Source: a virus | DNA length: 21,839 bases | Reading direction: 5' to 3' (one strand) | IMG/VR virus record: IMGVR_UViG_3300020179_003432 | Location: 1-21,839 of that record | In this document: positions 1 to 7,036 of the stretch, piece by piece | Layout: the number at the start of each line of letters is the position of its first letter | Position numbering within the stretch: position 1 is the stretch's first letter | Notes under the pieces: model-generated | The model's input: only the letters and a program-made list of their open reading frames with translations | Database searches by the model: none | What the model was told of the DNA's origin: nothing | Position numbers and translations under genes: made by a program

Positions 1-984
1 TGCAACTGTCCAACATCCTGAAGGAGCCGGAGCAGAGTCACTGAACACCCCCAACAAATATATTTGATCACCCACAGAAAGACCGTGAGCTGAAAGTGTT
101 GAACAACTGACTGTATTTGTGGTTGCTGGGAATGGACTAGCAACAGTACCTCCATTGGAGCTTAATGCAGGTCTAGTAGTGGAAGTGGTAATTGGTATGG
201 CCGCCCCAGTATAAAAATTACAAGGAAAAATTAAAGTTTTATTATAATCTGTAACGTTTCCGGTCACAACATTTCCTTTTGCAAAATATGAAAATGAAGA
301 TAATGCTGGTGTAGATGCTTCTGCGAGATAAAACCCGTTTGCATTTGGATCCAGAGCGTCTTGAACGTATATGGGTGTGTTTGTTGGATATAAAACTGAT
401 CCTCCAATAAGTGAATTTGGTCCGTTAGGGAGTTGTAAGGCAGCGCCACTAACCACCACAGTTCTTGTTGGTCCCCCTGCAAATGAAAGTCTTCCGGAAA
501 GTCCTGCTAAAAAATTATTTGTTGCCCCGAGAGAAATATTATTAAAAGTTAAAGGATAAGTCGGATCATAAAATAAAGTGGGGCGGTTGTTGACGAGCTG
601 AACAAATTCCCATTTGGTGCTTTGCAGACCATATTCAAAATCTGTGTCAATAAGTGATTGGGGTGTGGACACCCGGTTTTTGCCCACCGGATCGATTAGT
701 TCTTCTTCCGGTTCAACCTTTAAAAAGGGTGCGTCATAAATCACCTGAAGCAAATCGTTTGATGCGTGACCCGCCGCGTTTGTATCAAATGCCAGAGTAA
801 GTGTTTTTCCGTTTGGGTCCCACACTCCACCCAATCCATCAACACTTTCTGCATATATGATTGAATTGCGTGTTTGGTTTACCACCACCATCAATCGATT
901 GTTTGTAAATCCAGCTATGCCTGAAAAACTAAGTGTCTTTGTGCTCGGAGAAAATGTTGGATTTGGGCTTAAAACTGATTTCAT
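1..984 (-). CDS. Partial virion structural protein (T4-like marine phage baseplate/tail type), C-terminus beyond window
   Basis: An open frame runs from an ATG at 984 to the left edge with no stop, giving 328 N-terminal residues. It is rich in Ser, Thr, Gly, Asn and Pro with few charged residues, as in beta-rich virion proteins. Around residues 90-125 it reads VEPEEELIDPVGKNRVS followed by TPQSLIDTDFEYGLQSTKWE. I associate this segment with large structural proteins of marine T4-like phages, where it precedes an NNRP-type stretch, also seen here. The exact role (baseplate, tail or fibre attachment) cannot be settled without the rest. An AATAAATA element lies nine bases before the ATG. Family assignment is from memory of the motif, not a search; that the frame is coding and structural is well supported. 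Confidence 0.75.
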   Translation of the reverse strand, partial: MKSVLSPNPTFSPSTKTLSFSGIAGFTNNRLMVVVNQTRNSIIYAESVDGLGGVWDPNGKTLTLAFDTNAAGHASNDLLQVIYDAPFLKVEPEEELIDPVGKNRVSTPQSLIDTDFEYGLQSTKWEFVQLVNNRPTLFYDPTYPLTFNNISLGATNNFLAGLSGRLSFAGGPTRTVVVSGAALQLPNGPNSLIGGSVLYPTNTPIYVQDALDPNANGFYLAEASTPALSSFSYFAKGNVVTGNVTDYNKTLIFPCNFYTGAAIPITTSTTRPALSSNGGTVASPFPATTNTVSCSTLSAHGLSVGDQIYLLGVFSDSAPAPSGCWTVA

Positions 985-993
985 TTCTTATGT

Positions 994-1001
994 TATTTAT
1001 T
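994..1001 (-). promoter_or_regulatory. Late-promoter-like octamer AATAAATA
   Basis: Read on the minus strand, AATAAATA lies nine bases before the ATG at 984, in the 22-base gap between two structural genes. It resembles the T4 late promoter TATAAATA. With a start site six bases after the octamer, the leader would be about four bases. Confidence 0.45.
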
Positions 1002-1006
1002 AATAT

Positions 1007-1312
1007 TTAGCTGAATAAGACTGCGGAGATAAATCCATAAAATGCACTATTGGCGTTCAGATTGGTATAAGCACTGTTTCCGCCCTGCCAGTTGGCGCTG
1101 CTTGAATTTACCGTGCTGTAGGTGCTGTTCCAGTAGGCACTGTTTTGATTTACAACAGAATATGCTTGAAATCCTGTAAGATTTGCAACAATCGTATTGA
1201 TTAGATTATTGTAATTAATTCGGGTTTCAGAAATGTTTTGATAACCAACCAGATAATCAGTTGATCCTAAACCACTTAGTTCCTGGAATGTTGCGAAAGT
1301 ATCGTTGGCCAT
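1007..1312 (-). CDS. Small virion protein with NSAxW-type repeats
   Basis: This 101-residue protein is unidentified by name. Its second half is a degenerate repeat built on Asn-Ser-Ala plus an aromatic: NSAYWN, SSANWQ, NSAYTN and NSAFYG at about residues 58-93, joined by STYSTVN-like linkers. Such short Ser/Asn/aromatic repeats are typical of phage fibre and other beta-structured virion proteins. The N-terminal half (FQELSGLGSTDYLVGYQN) also looks like the start of a fibre or neck-whisker type protein. The ATG at 1312 lies one base after the stop of the upstream membrane protein, so it is probably co-translated with it. A role in the virion is inferred from composition and from structural neighbours on both sides. 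Confidence 0.7.
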   Translation of the reverse strand: MANDTFATFQELSGLGSTDYLVGYQNISETRINYNNLINTIVANLTGFQAYSVVNQNSAYWNSTYSTVNSSSANWQGGNSAYTNLNANSAFYGFISAVLFS

Positions 1313-1313
1313 A

Positions 1314-2273
1314 TTACATTCCCATTCCGCGTTGAGGTTGTTCTTTGAATATCACCTTTTCTGTTTCCTTGTGTATGATCTTGGGTTTCTCTATGATATG
1401 GTGTTTTTCAACTATTTGAGGCTCATGTATTATTTCAATATTATTTAGTCTGGTTTTTTGCAAATACTGATAAAGAAGCACCAATGCAAGGGCCATAGGA
1501 TCAAACACAAAAATTAGTATCAAAATAAAATAACGCACGGTTTTGTCCAAATCCATGCCCAATCCATCCGCTATGAACTTGAATGTCAAAATATCACTAT
1601 TTTTGGCTTGTTGCTGACGACTCTCCAGTATCTGTGTTTCCAGTTCCAATATTTCTCGTTGCACAACATCATATTCTTTGAGAAGGTTGGAATATTCAGC
1701 ATTCGCGTTTTCAATCGCTTTTGTTGATATTTCAATCATTTTATCCTTGGTTTGCTGGGCCCGTTTGTCGTTATAAACAATTTGATCTCCTTCTTTGTCT
1801 TTGACCTGAACCATGGTGGTGCTTTTAACAGCATCATTAAGACGTTGTTCCTGATCTTTTTTGGTTTCATTCAGGCTTTTTAAACGACCATCATATTGAA
1901 CCAAAACTTCCTGCTTTTTATTTTTGATGCTTTCCAGATTCTGAATCTTGCCTTCATCAATGCTGTATTCTGCTTTGCTAACAGTGTACGCAGAACTTAG
2001 AAATCCATAAATGCCAAGGCTGGTGATGATGCTGAGTGCCACAACTCCAGTGAAAAGATACACTTTCAAGAACTTGTTCAGACGATTCCACAAACGATGT
2101 AACCCTATGGTTGCGGTAAATTTGGCCGCTTCAAGCCCCAATCCCAGTATGATGATGCTGATAAACTGACTTTTAAAAAGATGAGCCATTCCATAAACTG
2201 AAAAAAACGCAGCACTCCCTGCAAGAATCAGGACACTTCCCAACAGGGATGACTTGAACCAACTTAACTTCAC
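1314..2273 (-). CDS. Four-TM membrane protein with long coiled coil
   Basis: Predicted integral membrane protein of 319 residues. Hydrophobic segments lie at about 9-30, 35-57, 71-96 and 246-270. Residues 100-220 are a long charged coiled coil (KIQNLESIKNKKQEVLVQYD and similar heptads), and the last 45 residues are a polar tail rich in His, Lys and Ile. The last membrane segment contains FDPMALALVLLYQ, a phrase I recall from uncharacterised phage membrane/coiled-coil proteins. The start is GTG, overlapping the TGA of the upstream gene as GTGA, with no visible Shine-Dalgarno, so translational coupling is likely. Possible roles are a membrane-acting structural factor, lysis control or superinfection exclusion; nothing in the sequence decides this. 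Confidence 0.8.
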   Translation of the reverse strand: MKLSWFKSSLLGSVLILAGSAAFFSVYGMAHLFKSQFISIIILGLGLEAAKFTATIGLHRLWNRLNKFLKVYLFTGVVALSIITSLGIYGFLSSAYTVSKAEYSIDEGKIQNLESIKNKKQEVLVQYDGRLKSLNETKKDQEQRLNDAVKSTTMVQVKDKEGDQIVYNDKRAQQTKDKMIEISTKAIENANAEYSNLLKEYDVVQREILELETQILESRQQQAKNSDILTFKFIADGLGMDLDKTVRYFILILIFVFDPMALALVLLYQYLQKTRLNNIEIIHEPQIVEKHHIIEKPKIIHKETEKVIFKEQPQRGMGM

Positions 2274-2713
2274 GAAAGGAACGTTATATCACCAGATGAA
2301 GGAGCACCACCGCCTGCTGTGATTCGGGCACCACTCGCATTGATGGGAAGAACTCCAACCGGAACTGTTCCAAAACTTACCCACTGACCACCCACATAGA
2401 AATCATAGGCTTTGCTTGCTCCCACAAAAACATTGGCAGCTGCGGAAGCAGAATCCACTATTGTGTTGACAGTTATTGGAACGGCTTTGGTGAATCCGGC
2501 CGGTGTGGTTACGACAGCATATCTGTTGTATATGAACGGTTGAACGTCTACTATGGCAGGATTAGCACATACACTGGGATTCAGAGTAGAATCCAGTATT
2601 TTGCTATTATAAGTAGTTACGGGAGGAAAAACAGTACTATATACCAGTTCTTTGAACTTTCCTTCTTCAAATGTTTGATAAAAACGTACTATTTGCGCCG
2701 GTAATGTTGCCAT
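2270..2713 (-). CDS. Virion-like protein of unknown function
   Basis: Unidentified 147-residue protein. The first third (ATLPAQIVRFYQTFEEGKF) looks helical and the rest is beta-rich with Val, Thr, Ala and Gly, e.g. VFVGASKAYDFYVGGQWVSF and a Gly/Ala/Ser-rich end. The composition matches small phage structural proteins, and the neighbours are structural. It has its own late-promoter-like element (AGTAAATA, 2719-2726) exactly five bases before the ATG. It is co-transcribed with the membrane protein downstream through a GTGA overlap. I would read it as a minor virion protein, by context and composition only. Confidence 0.65.
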   Translation of the reverse strand: MATLPAQIVRFYQTFEEGKFKELVYSTVFPPVTTYNSKILDSTLNPSVCANPAIVDVQPFIYNRYAVVTTPAGFTKAVPITVNTIVDSASAAANVFVGASKAYDFYVGGQWVSFGTVPVGVLPINASGARITAGGGAPSSGDITFLS

Positions 2714-2718
2714 ATCAG

Positions 2719-2726
2719 TATTTACT
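2719..2726 (-). promoter_or_regulatory. Late-promoter-like octamer AGTAAATA
   Basis: Read on the minus strand, AGTAAATA is followed by CTGAT and then the ATG at 2713. This five-base spacing would place a T4-type late transcription start at the A of the ATG. Exact AGTAAATA occurs three times on this strand of the window, each time just before a gene start. Confidence 0.55.
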
Positions 2727-2736
2727 AAATTTTACT

Positions 2737-2934
2737 TTAAAAAATAAAACCGTTTTTCAAATTATATACTATATTTTCTTCAATATCTGTAATTTCAAGA
2801 ATTTCCTCCGAATAGTTATTTATTTTTTCAAAAATAAATTTGTGAGCTTCTTGAGGATCAAGAGCATTAACATCTTGAGTACGGATTTCTTTTTTTTCGT
2901 TGTTTACGACTTTTACAGTGTATTTTTCACTCAT
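2737..2934 (-). CDS. Small hypothetical protein
   Basis: Unidentified 65-residue acidic/lysine-rich protein beginning MSEKYTVKVVNNEKKEI. It appears to be a small alpha/beta fold: a beta hairpin, then a helix around DPQEAHKFIFEKINNYSEE, then a strand. No catalytic motif or membrane segment is visible. The best support for it being real is a perfect CATAAATA element five bases before its ATG. A longer plus-strand frame (2671-3105) covers the same DNA, but it starts inside another gene and encodes low-complexity Phe/Ile/Lys-rich sequence, so the minus frame is preferred. Confidence 0.6.
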   Translation of the reverse strand: MSEKYTVKVVNNEKKEIRTQDVNALDPQEAHKFIFEKINNYSEEILEITDIEENIVYNLKNGFIF

Positions 2935-2939
2935 AAGCC

Positions 2940-2947
2940 TATTTATG
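2940..2947 (-). promoter_or_regulatory. Late-promoter-like octamer CATAAATA
   Basis: CATAAATA on the minus strand, then GGCTT, then the ATG at 2934. The five-base gap is the same as at 2719-2726 and 4784-4791. It implies a leaderless transcript if the T4 late start-site geometry holds. Confidence 0.6.
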
Positions 2948-2961
2948 GTTCTTTTATATTT

Positions 2962-3177
2962 TTAAAGGGGTTTGGGACGACAAACATCCAGCGTAAAATT
3001 TTCGCAACCAACACAATCCTCTATTTTGAAACAACGAAACCGACCATCATTAAGCTGAACAATAAACATGGGGCTATGATCAATCCCATAATCAATCAGT
3101 ATTAACGCCCTACCCTCGCCATGATCTTTTGCCTGCACCCAAATAGGTGGTTCCAGCTGCAGCAATGTTTGCCTCAT
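2962..3177 (-). CDS. Small conserved-looking phage protein, function unknown
   Basis: A 71-residue protein starting at an ATG that overlaps the upstream stop as TAATG, so it is probably translated by re-initiation. It reads like a small beta-barrel: LEPPIWVQAKDHGEGRALIL, then IDYG, then MFIVQLNDGRFRCFK. Small T4-like marine phage proteins with the pattern PPIWV, G-x-G-x-A, DYG and a strand ending in dG are familiar to me, but I know no function. Three Cys residues (two in DCVGCEN, one near the end) might bind metal, though the pattern is incomplete. Role unknown. Confidence 0.65.
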   Translation of the reverse strand: MRQTLLQLEPPIWVQAKDHGEGRALILIDYGIDHSPMFIVQLNDGRFRCFKIEDCVGCENFTLDVCRPKPL

Positions 3178-3536
3178 TAGAAGCTACCCAATAATTCTAT
3201 TCCGCTTTTTTTGTTTAAAATATGATTTTCGGTCAGCACAAAATTACCATAAACATTTGTTTTCAAAATACTTTTATTTTGTAAATTAATGTTTCGTCCT
3301 AAAAATTTGTCTGTATAAACTTCAACGATAAGGCAAGGAGCAAACCCATTAAAAAACATGATTTGGCTGCGCCATTCATAAACATGGGTATTGCCTTGAA
3401 CTTGTTTCAGGAACAAAACAGGATCTTTCTCGCAAAATACTCTTAGGTAATCATCTATTTTTGCAAAATTTTGTTGACGGGGTTGATTTTGGTAATATAA
3501 TGATGCGATATCACGGTAATCCTTTGCAAGCTTCAT
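3177..3536 (-). CDS. Hypothetical protein
   Basis: Unidentified 119-residue protein, mixed alpha/beta, with no signal peptide or membrane segment. The N-terminal 50 residues are helical (KLAKDYRDIASLYYQNQPRQ). The rest alternates beta strands with turns (YEWRSQIMFFNGFAPCLIVE). It is the first gene of a two-gene unit with the 71-residue protein downstream (TAATG overlap). An AGTAAATA element lies six bases before its ATG, back to back with the metallopeptidase gene on the other strand. No family recognised. Confidence 0.65.
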   Translation of the reverse strand: MKLAKDYRDIASLYYQNQPRQQNFAKIDDYLRVFCEKDPVLFLKQVQGNTHVYEWRSQIMFFNGFAPCLIVEVYTDKFLGRNINLQNKSILKTNVYGNFVLTENHILNKKSGIELLGSF

Positions 3537-3542
3537 CTCTTA

Positions 3543-3560
3543 TATTTACTATTCTAAATA
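3543..3560. promoter_or_regulatory. Divergent pair of late-promoter-like octamers
   Basis: The 33-base gap between 3536 and 3570 holds AGTAAATA on the minus strand (3543-3550), six bases before the ATG at 3536. It also holds TCTAAATA on the plus strand (3553-3560), nine bases before the ATG at 3570. The two octamers are only two bases apart, so polymerase bound at one would probably block the other. Confidence 0.5.
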
Positions 3561-3569
3561 TTATATAAA

Positions 3570-4016
3570 ATGCATCTTAAACTGTGTTTTACCCGACGTT
3601 TCAATCGTTTGTGCAACGAGTTGAAAATACCGGAAGAATTTTTGAAAAATGAAATGCAGAATTGTTTTCGAGGCATAAAAAAACCCTTAAACGCAAAAAG
3701 ATTGTATTTGGACACGCACGGCAACCTTAAAAACTCAGTTTATCACAGCGTATGTAATCTTGTATCGGTCGTCACCTATTCCGTTCAGGATATGCCGTTT
3801 TGCAATCAAAGAAAATATTTTCTCCGGGATTTGTTTCATGAACTTCGACATTTTCAGCAGGATAAAATTTATGGAACAAACATGGATGAGTATAGCATGA
3901 AGGACATGAATGAAGGAACCGGCAACTATTACAACAGCAAAATAGAAAAAGATGCCAGAAAATTTGAAAAGCGTTCCCTGAAAATCTATCAGCGTCTCAG
4001 AAAATTTTATGGTTGA
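3570..4016 (+). CDS. Predicted zinc metallopeptidase (HExxH)
   Basis: A 148-residue protein with a clear HExxH zinc-binding helix, LFHELRHFQQD, at residues 89-99 (ligands His90 and His94, catalytic Glu91). A second acidic helix, KIEKDARKFEKRS at 124-136, supplies a plausible third ligand (Glu126), as in gluzincin-type peptidases with an ExxA-like second helix. There is no signal peptide, so it would act in the cytoplasm or be packaged. It is the only plus-strand gene in the structural block and has a TCTAAATA element nine bases upstream. Its 3' end overlaps the opposing membrane-protein gene by 20 bases. Candidate roles are processing of a virion or host protein, or a regulatory (ImmA-like) protease; the substrate is unknown. 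It is too short and too different to be called the gp21 prohead protease. Confidence 0.65.
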   Translation: MHLKLCFTRRFNRLCNELKIPEEFLKNEMQNCFRGIKKPLNAKRLYLDTHGNLKNSVYHSVCNLVSVVTYSVQDMPFCNQRKYFLRDLFHELRHFQQDKIYGTNMDEYSMKDMNEGTGNYYNSKIEKDARKFEKRSLKIYQRLRKFYG

Positions 4017-4275
4017 AGAAATACAGGATTCCGGGAATGCACAAAAAATAAAATCCCAGATCAAAAAAACATATTCCCAGAAATAAACTCAGCCAAAAGC
4101 TGATGCAGATGTGACAACCGCTTAGTCTTGCCAGAAGCGGATATTTTAGCGCAAGGTAATCCTGAAGAGAGATTTTTGTGAAAAATTTGAAATGTTCCTG
4201 AATGGGACTTTTAAACCATATAACCAACATGGTTTCAACAATTAACCCACAAAGTATAAGATTTTTAAGAAGCAT
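3997..4275 (-). CDS. Small membrane protein with CxxC
   Basis: A 92-residue, very hydrophobic protein with three probable membrane segments: about 4-21, 53-71 and 72-87. Between the first and second lies a polar stretch with Lys and Phe. The second begins with LSGCHICISFWLSL, placing Cys54 and Cys57 as a CxxC at the membrane edge. A similar Cys-x-x-Cys-x-Ser-Phe-Trp phrase occurs in small uncharacterised membrane proteins (DUF1360-like), but the match is from memory. It starts inside the end of the upstream gene (11-base overlap) and has GGAAA before the ATG. It could be an inner-membrane effector, holin or spanin-like protein; no evidence separates these. Confidence 0.6.
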   Translation of the reverse strand: MLLKNLILCGLIVETMLVIWFKSPIQEHFKFFTKISLQDYLALKYPLLARLSGCHICISFWLSLFLGICFFDLGFYFLCIPGILYFFNHKIF

Positions 4276-4486
4276 TTTCCAGAGTCAAATTTTTTTTGAT
4301 ATTTTGAATCGTCTGGGTACGAAGATTATTGTGCATGCAAGGATAACACCCTGCTTGTTTTTTCAAACTATTGTTTGATGCAATATAACTGTTGCGAATA
4401 CCTTGGCAATTTTTTATCTCAACTGGACATGGTTGGTCAAGCATGAAAAATTGATTGATAATGTTATATTCCCGGACAATGTCCAT
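4265..4486 (-). CDS. Small cysteine-containing protein, possible zinc ribbon
   Basis: A 73-residue protein with four cysteines arranged CPVEIKNC (20, 27) and CYPC (47, 50), a spacing that could bind one zinc. It ends in a basic helix (NNLRTQTIQNIKKNLTLE). Small phage proteins ending in GC-x-x-C plus a basic helix are common in T4-like marine phages but uncharacterised. It lies between the small virion gene (four bases upstream) and the membrane protein it overlaps by 11 bases, so all three are probably on one transcript. No function assigned; a metal-binding or redox role is only a possibility. Confidence 0.5.
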   Translation of the reverse strand: MDIVREYNIINQFFMLDQPCPVEIKNCQGIRNSYIASNNSLKKQAGCYPCMHNNLRTQTIQNIKKNLTLENAS

Positions 4487-4490
4487 AAAA

Positions 4491-4778
4491 TCAATTAAAG
4501 TATGGAATTTTTACAGCGCTACCATTTAGGGTTACAGTGAAATAACCTATTGGAACATAAGAACGATTTTCTTGTCCACTAATTGCTGTGAACGATGTGG
4601 AAAAATTTGTAAAAGTTAGTCCATTCAGAACTGCCGGAATGGTTGTGGAAATTGTTCCAGAAAGTGCGGTTAATCCCACACTATAGGTGCTATCAATTAA
4701 ATTTTGAAAATCCTGTGCAGAGGGTATTTGCCCTGCTGCAAAATTATCATATAAATTATTTTTGCTTACTTCGGACAT
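4491..4778 (-). CDS. Small virion protein
   Basis: A 95-residue protein beginning MSEVSKNNLYDNFAAGQIPS. The phrase GQIPSAQDFQNLIDS resembles the start of many phage fibre and tail-associated proteins, which read G-x-I-P-t-x-x-d-F-x-x-L-I-D-S. The remainder is beta-rich Ser/Thr/Gly/Ala sequence ending in a strand (SYVPIGYFTVTLNGSAVKI). It sits directly after the portal gene with a CATAAATA element overlapping the portal stop codon, five bases before its own ATG. A small fibre, collar or head-decoration-like protein is the likeliest reading; the exact position in the virion is unknown. Confidence 0.65.
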   Translation of the reverse strand: MSEVSKNNLYDNFAAGQIPSAQDFQNLIDSTYSVGLTALSGTISTTIPAVLNGLTFTNFSTSFTAISGQENRSYVPIGYFTVTLNGSAVKIPYFN

Positions 4779-4783
4779 AACAT

Positions 4784-4791
4784 TATTTATG
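4784..4791 (-). promoter_or_regulatory. Late-promoter-like octamer CATAAATA inside the portal stop
   Basis: On the minus strand the portal frame ends GCA-TAA, and this TAA is part of CATAAATA. ATGTT follows, then the ATG at 4778. The element therefore overlaps the portal stop codon and keeps the same five-base spacing as the other sites. Confidence 0.6.
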
Positions 4792-6598
4792 CAGGGGTTG
4801 GCGTTTCTCCACCCCCAGCAGGTGTTTCCGGTATGGGGGGTGTTTCCGGAGGTGTTTCCGGAGGTGTTTCTGCCCCTGCTTCAGGGGTTTCTTCAGGAGT
4901 AGGGGTTGGACCGCCCGGAGATGGGCCAAATTCAGGAGGTGTTTCCTCTCCTCCAGCTTTAGGTGCTTTGGCGCGGGGTCCTCCTTCAAATTGCTTACGC
5001 CAATCCGGTCCGGCCCCGGATATCTGATCCAGTTCCCATTTAAGTTCAGAATCTTTTCGCAAAAATTCACGGTTGGCCAATACCATGCGGTCAGTCCATC
5101 CCAGAACCTTCTTTTGCATGTACATTTTGCTGATGCTTTCGTTTGCGGTGATATCGTTAAAGCTTTTGGTTCGCATTTCCATCTTTTGCAGTTCCCGCAT
5201 CTCATAGAAGTTGGTGGGAACATTGAAAGCCAGATCAAAATGATTTTCTTTTAAACCATATTCGTTCCACATTTTCTTTAGTTTGAGATTTGTTATAAAC
5301 CCATTTTTCAACCCTTCAGCAAACCTTTGTTGTTGACGAATTATAAATTTAGAAAACTTAAGTTCTTCCCGAAGAATTTCTGTTCCATCCTTATAGGTAT
5401 CTTCTGGATTCAAACGAGAACCAGGAACCTTCAAACTTCGGTAAAGCTTTTTAAGAAAGTACATCAAGTCATTCAGTTCACCTAGATTTTGTCCACCTTG
5501 AAGCTGGGTTACATTTGTACCTTCTTGACCTGTACGTTTGGCAAACCAAAAACTGTCTAACATGCTTTGTGGATTAAATTTTTGTACAGTCGCATCCTGA
5601 CCTGTATCAAAAGTTTTACGGCTCCAATATTGTTGCATGAGGCGACGCATATAACCTTCAGCTTTGGCCGGACTCATGTTGCCTACATCTACATTGAAAA
5701 CTAGCTTTTCCGGAGCACGGACCAACCGATAAATCACGATACTGTCTTCGATCAGGGAAAGTTGACGATAAGCACGACGAGCATTTTCAAGGAAAGGAAG
5801 ACGAACAGTTTTGTTTTCATTCCAGATTCCGCTATTGATGTATGTGACTTGATTTTTATCAAGAGGAACAATCTGATAATCCACAACCTTGGTTGGATTG
5901 GTTTTATCAAAAACAGGTTTTCTGAGAACAAATCCCTTGACCAAAAGGTTTTGCACGTTTCCAAAAATTGGATCAATTAATTCTGGAGGGATACTTACTA
6001 CACCAAGAATACCTTCATTCGGATAATCTTTATGAATGATATGCTCAAAATAAATTTCAGCATCTACCATAAGATGACGAAAATATTCCCATCCCCGATT
6101 ATCTAATTCAAACAAGTTCACATAACGATAAAATTCTTTTTGTATCTCTTCTTTTTGGATATCAGAAATATCCGTATCATGAAAACGAAGTTTTACAATT
6201 CTTCCTTCATCATCAACATTAACCACCTCATCGCATATTTCGTCTAATGCATCTGCCACTTCAGAAAATGCTGCCATTACCCGGTAGTCTCTAATTCGAG
6301 CTGCTTTATCTGCTTGAATATTTGCATAAAGATAAGTTGAGAGACTATTGTCGCTGGCAATTGCACCAATGCTGGTTTCATTGATACCGGTGCTGCTGCT
6401 GATACTATGTTTTGCTATAGCTTCGGTTCTGCGACCTCCAATGTCTTGAAACAAATTAAACTTTGGATTCAACTGAGAAAGAACGTCCACAACAGAATAA
6501 TTGTTGTATGGAAGACGTTCACTTATAAACTTTTGCAGTGTGCGACCAAATGTTGTCGCGCCTCTATCGTTTGCAGAGGAGTAATCCGGTTGAGCCAT
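4787..6598 (-). CDS. 20: Portal protein, T4 gp20 type
   Basis: Dodecameric head vertex through which DNA is packaged and ejected, and the site where the head meets the neck. The match to T4 gp20 is strong over the core: residues 284-318 read EDSIVIYRLVRAPEKLVFNV and DVGNMSPAKAEGYMR, followed by GTNVTQLQGGQNLGELND (360-377) and KKLYRSLKVPGSRLN (383-397). The 400-440 region continues the gp20 pattern with basic helices. At 603 residues it is longer than T4 gp20 (524). Much of the excess is a tail from about 539 to 603 rich in Pro, Glu, Thr and Gly with repeated ETPP units, probably disordered. A TATAAATA element lies six bases before the ATG, and the preceding gap of 57 bases holds nothing else. 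It is followed by small virion genes. Confidence 0.95.
   Translation of the reverse strand: MAQPDYSSANDRGATTFGRTLQKFISERLPYNNYSVVDVLSQLNPKFNLFQDIGGRRTEAIAKHSISSSTGINETSIGAIASDNSLSTYLYANIQADKAARIRDYRVMAAFSEVADALDEICDEVVNVDDEGRIVKLRFHDTDISDIQKEEIQKEFYRYVNLFELDNRGWEYFRHLMVDAEIYFEHIIHKDYPNEGILGVVSIPPELIDPIFGNVQNLLVKGFVLRKPVFDKTNPTKVVDYQIVPLDKNQVTYINSGIWNENKTVRLPFLENARRAYRQLSLIEDSIVIYRLVRAPEKLVFNVDVGNMSPAKAEGYMRRLMQQYWSRKTFDTGQDATVQKFNPQSMLDSFWFAKRTGQEGTNVTQLQGGQNLGELNDLMYFLKKLYRSLKVPGSRLNPEDTYKDGTEILREELKFSKFIIRQQQRFAEGLKNGFITNLKLKKMWNEYGLKENHFDLAFNVPTNFYEMRELQKMEMRTKSFNDITANESISKMYMQKKVLGWTDRMVLANREFLRKDSELKWELDQISGAGPDWRKQFEGGPRAKAPKAGGEETPPEFGPSPGGPTPTPEETPEAGAETPPETPPETPPIPETPAGGGETPTPA
4839..4874 (-). 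repeat. 12-bp tandem repeat in the portal tail
   Basis: Three adjacent 12-base units, ggtgtttccgga twice and then a variant, with one more partial copy at 4821-4832. In the portal frame they encode repeated Glu-Thr-Pro-Pro. In-frame slippage would change tail length without breaking the gene. Confidence 0.85.
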
Positions 6599-6604
6599 AT
6601 TATT

Positions 6605-6612
6605 TATTTATA
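6605..6612 (-). promoter_or_regulatory. T4 late promoter TATAAATA before the portal
   Basis: An exact match to the T4 late consensus on the minus strand, six bases before the portal ATG at 6598. It lies in the only structural-region gap longer than 40 bases (6599-6655), which otherwise shows plain AT-rich sequence with no hairpin or gene. Confidence 0.65.
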
Positions 6613-6655
6613 AAATTAAAGTTAAATTCAATATAAAACATTATTTTACAAATAT

Positions 6656-7036
6656 TTAAATCATCTGAACATATGAAAATCGGCTGGAATCACTTGCCTT
6701 GGCATAACCTGCTTCATTTGCAAAAATAAAATCAATTTTACAAGATCCCAAATACAGACTGGGCATGCGAAATTTTAGTACATTATTATTTAAAATTTCA
6801 TAATTCTCTATGGGATAACCTTTAAAAGCCGGAAATTTTGCACTTATACTTTTTGTATTTGAATAAAAATCAAAACTTGAAAGAATTGGGTTTATTACAT
6901 TCGCAGACAGATACAATCCATTTCCAACAATGTAACTAAACATATCTCCTTGAAAAGTAAAAATTGCTGCACTGGAACCCTGTGTGATTGTAATCGTAGG
7001 TTCTTTGTTTAATTCAGGATAAAATCGTTTAATCAT
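6656..7036 (-). CDS. Small beta-rich virion-like protein, possible IPT/TIG fold
   Basis: A 126-residue beta-rich protein. The second half, with PIENYEILNNNVLKFRMPSL followed by LGSCKIDFIFANEAGY, resembles an IPT/TIG immunoglobulin-like domain: a strand ending in NVL-F, then P-x-L-x-x-G, then a strand ending FaNeaGYa. Such domains are common in phage tail and head-decoration proteins. It overlaps the gp15 stop as ATGA, so it is made from the gp15 transcript, and the portal gene follows 57 bases later. A neck, tail or decoration role is inferred. The IPT assignment is tentative and no enzymatic motif is seen. Confidence 0.6.
   Translation of the reverse strand: MIKRFYPELNKEPTITITQGSSAAIFTFQGDMFSYIVGNGLYLSANVINPILSSFDFYSNTKSISAKFPAFKGYPIENYEILNNNVLKFRMPSLYLGSCKIDFIFANEAGYAKASDSSRFSYVQMI

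Noticed and set aside
2817-2824. AATAAATA on the minus strand inside the 65-residue gene
   Set aside because: No start codon follows at a suitable distance; treated as background.
2671-3105. Plus-strand open frame of 144 codons across several small minus-strand genes
   Set aside because: It starts inside a minus-strand gene, is rich in Phe, Ile and Lys in the way of antisense AT-rich DNA, and lies against three minus genes with their own start signals.
4783-5238. Minus-strand frame of 151 codons inside the portal gene
   Set aside because: It is a shifted reading of the Pro/Glu repeat region; the gp20 frame is unambiguous by homology.
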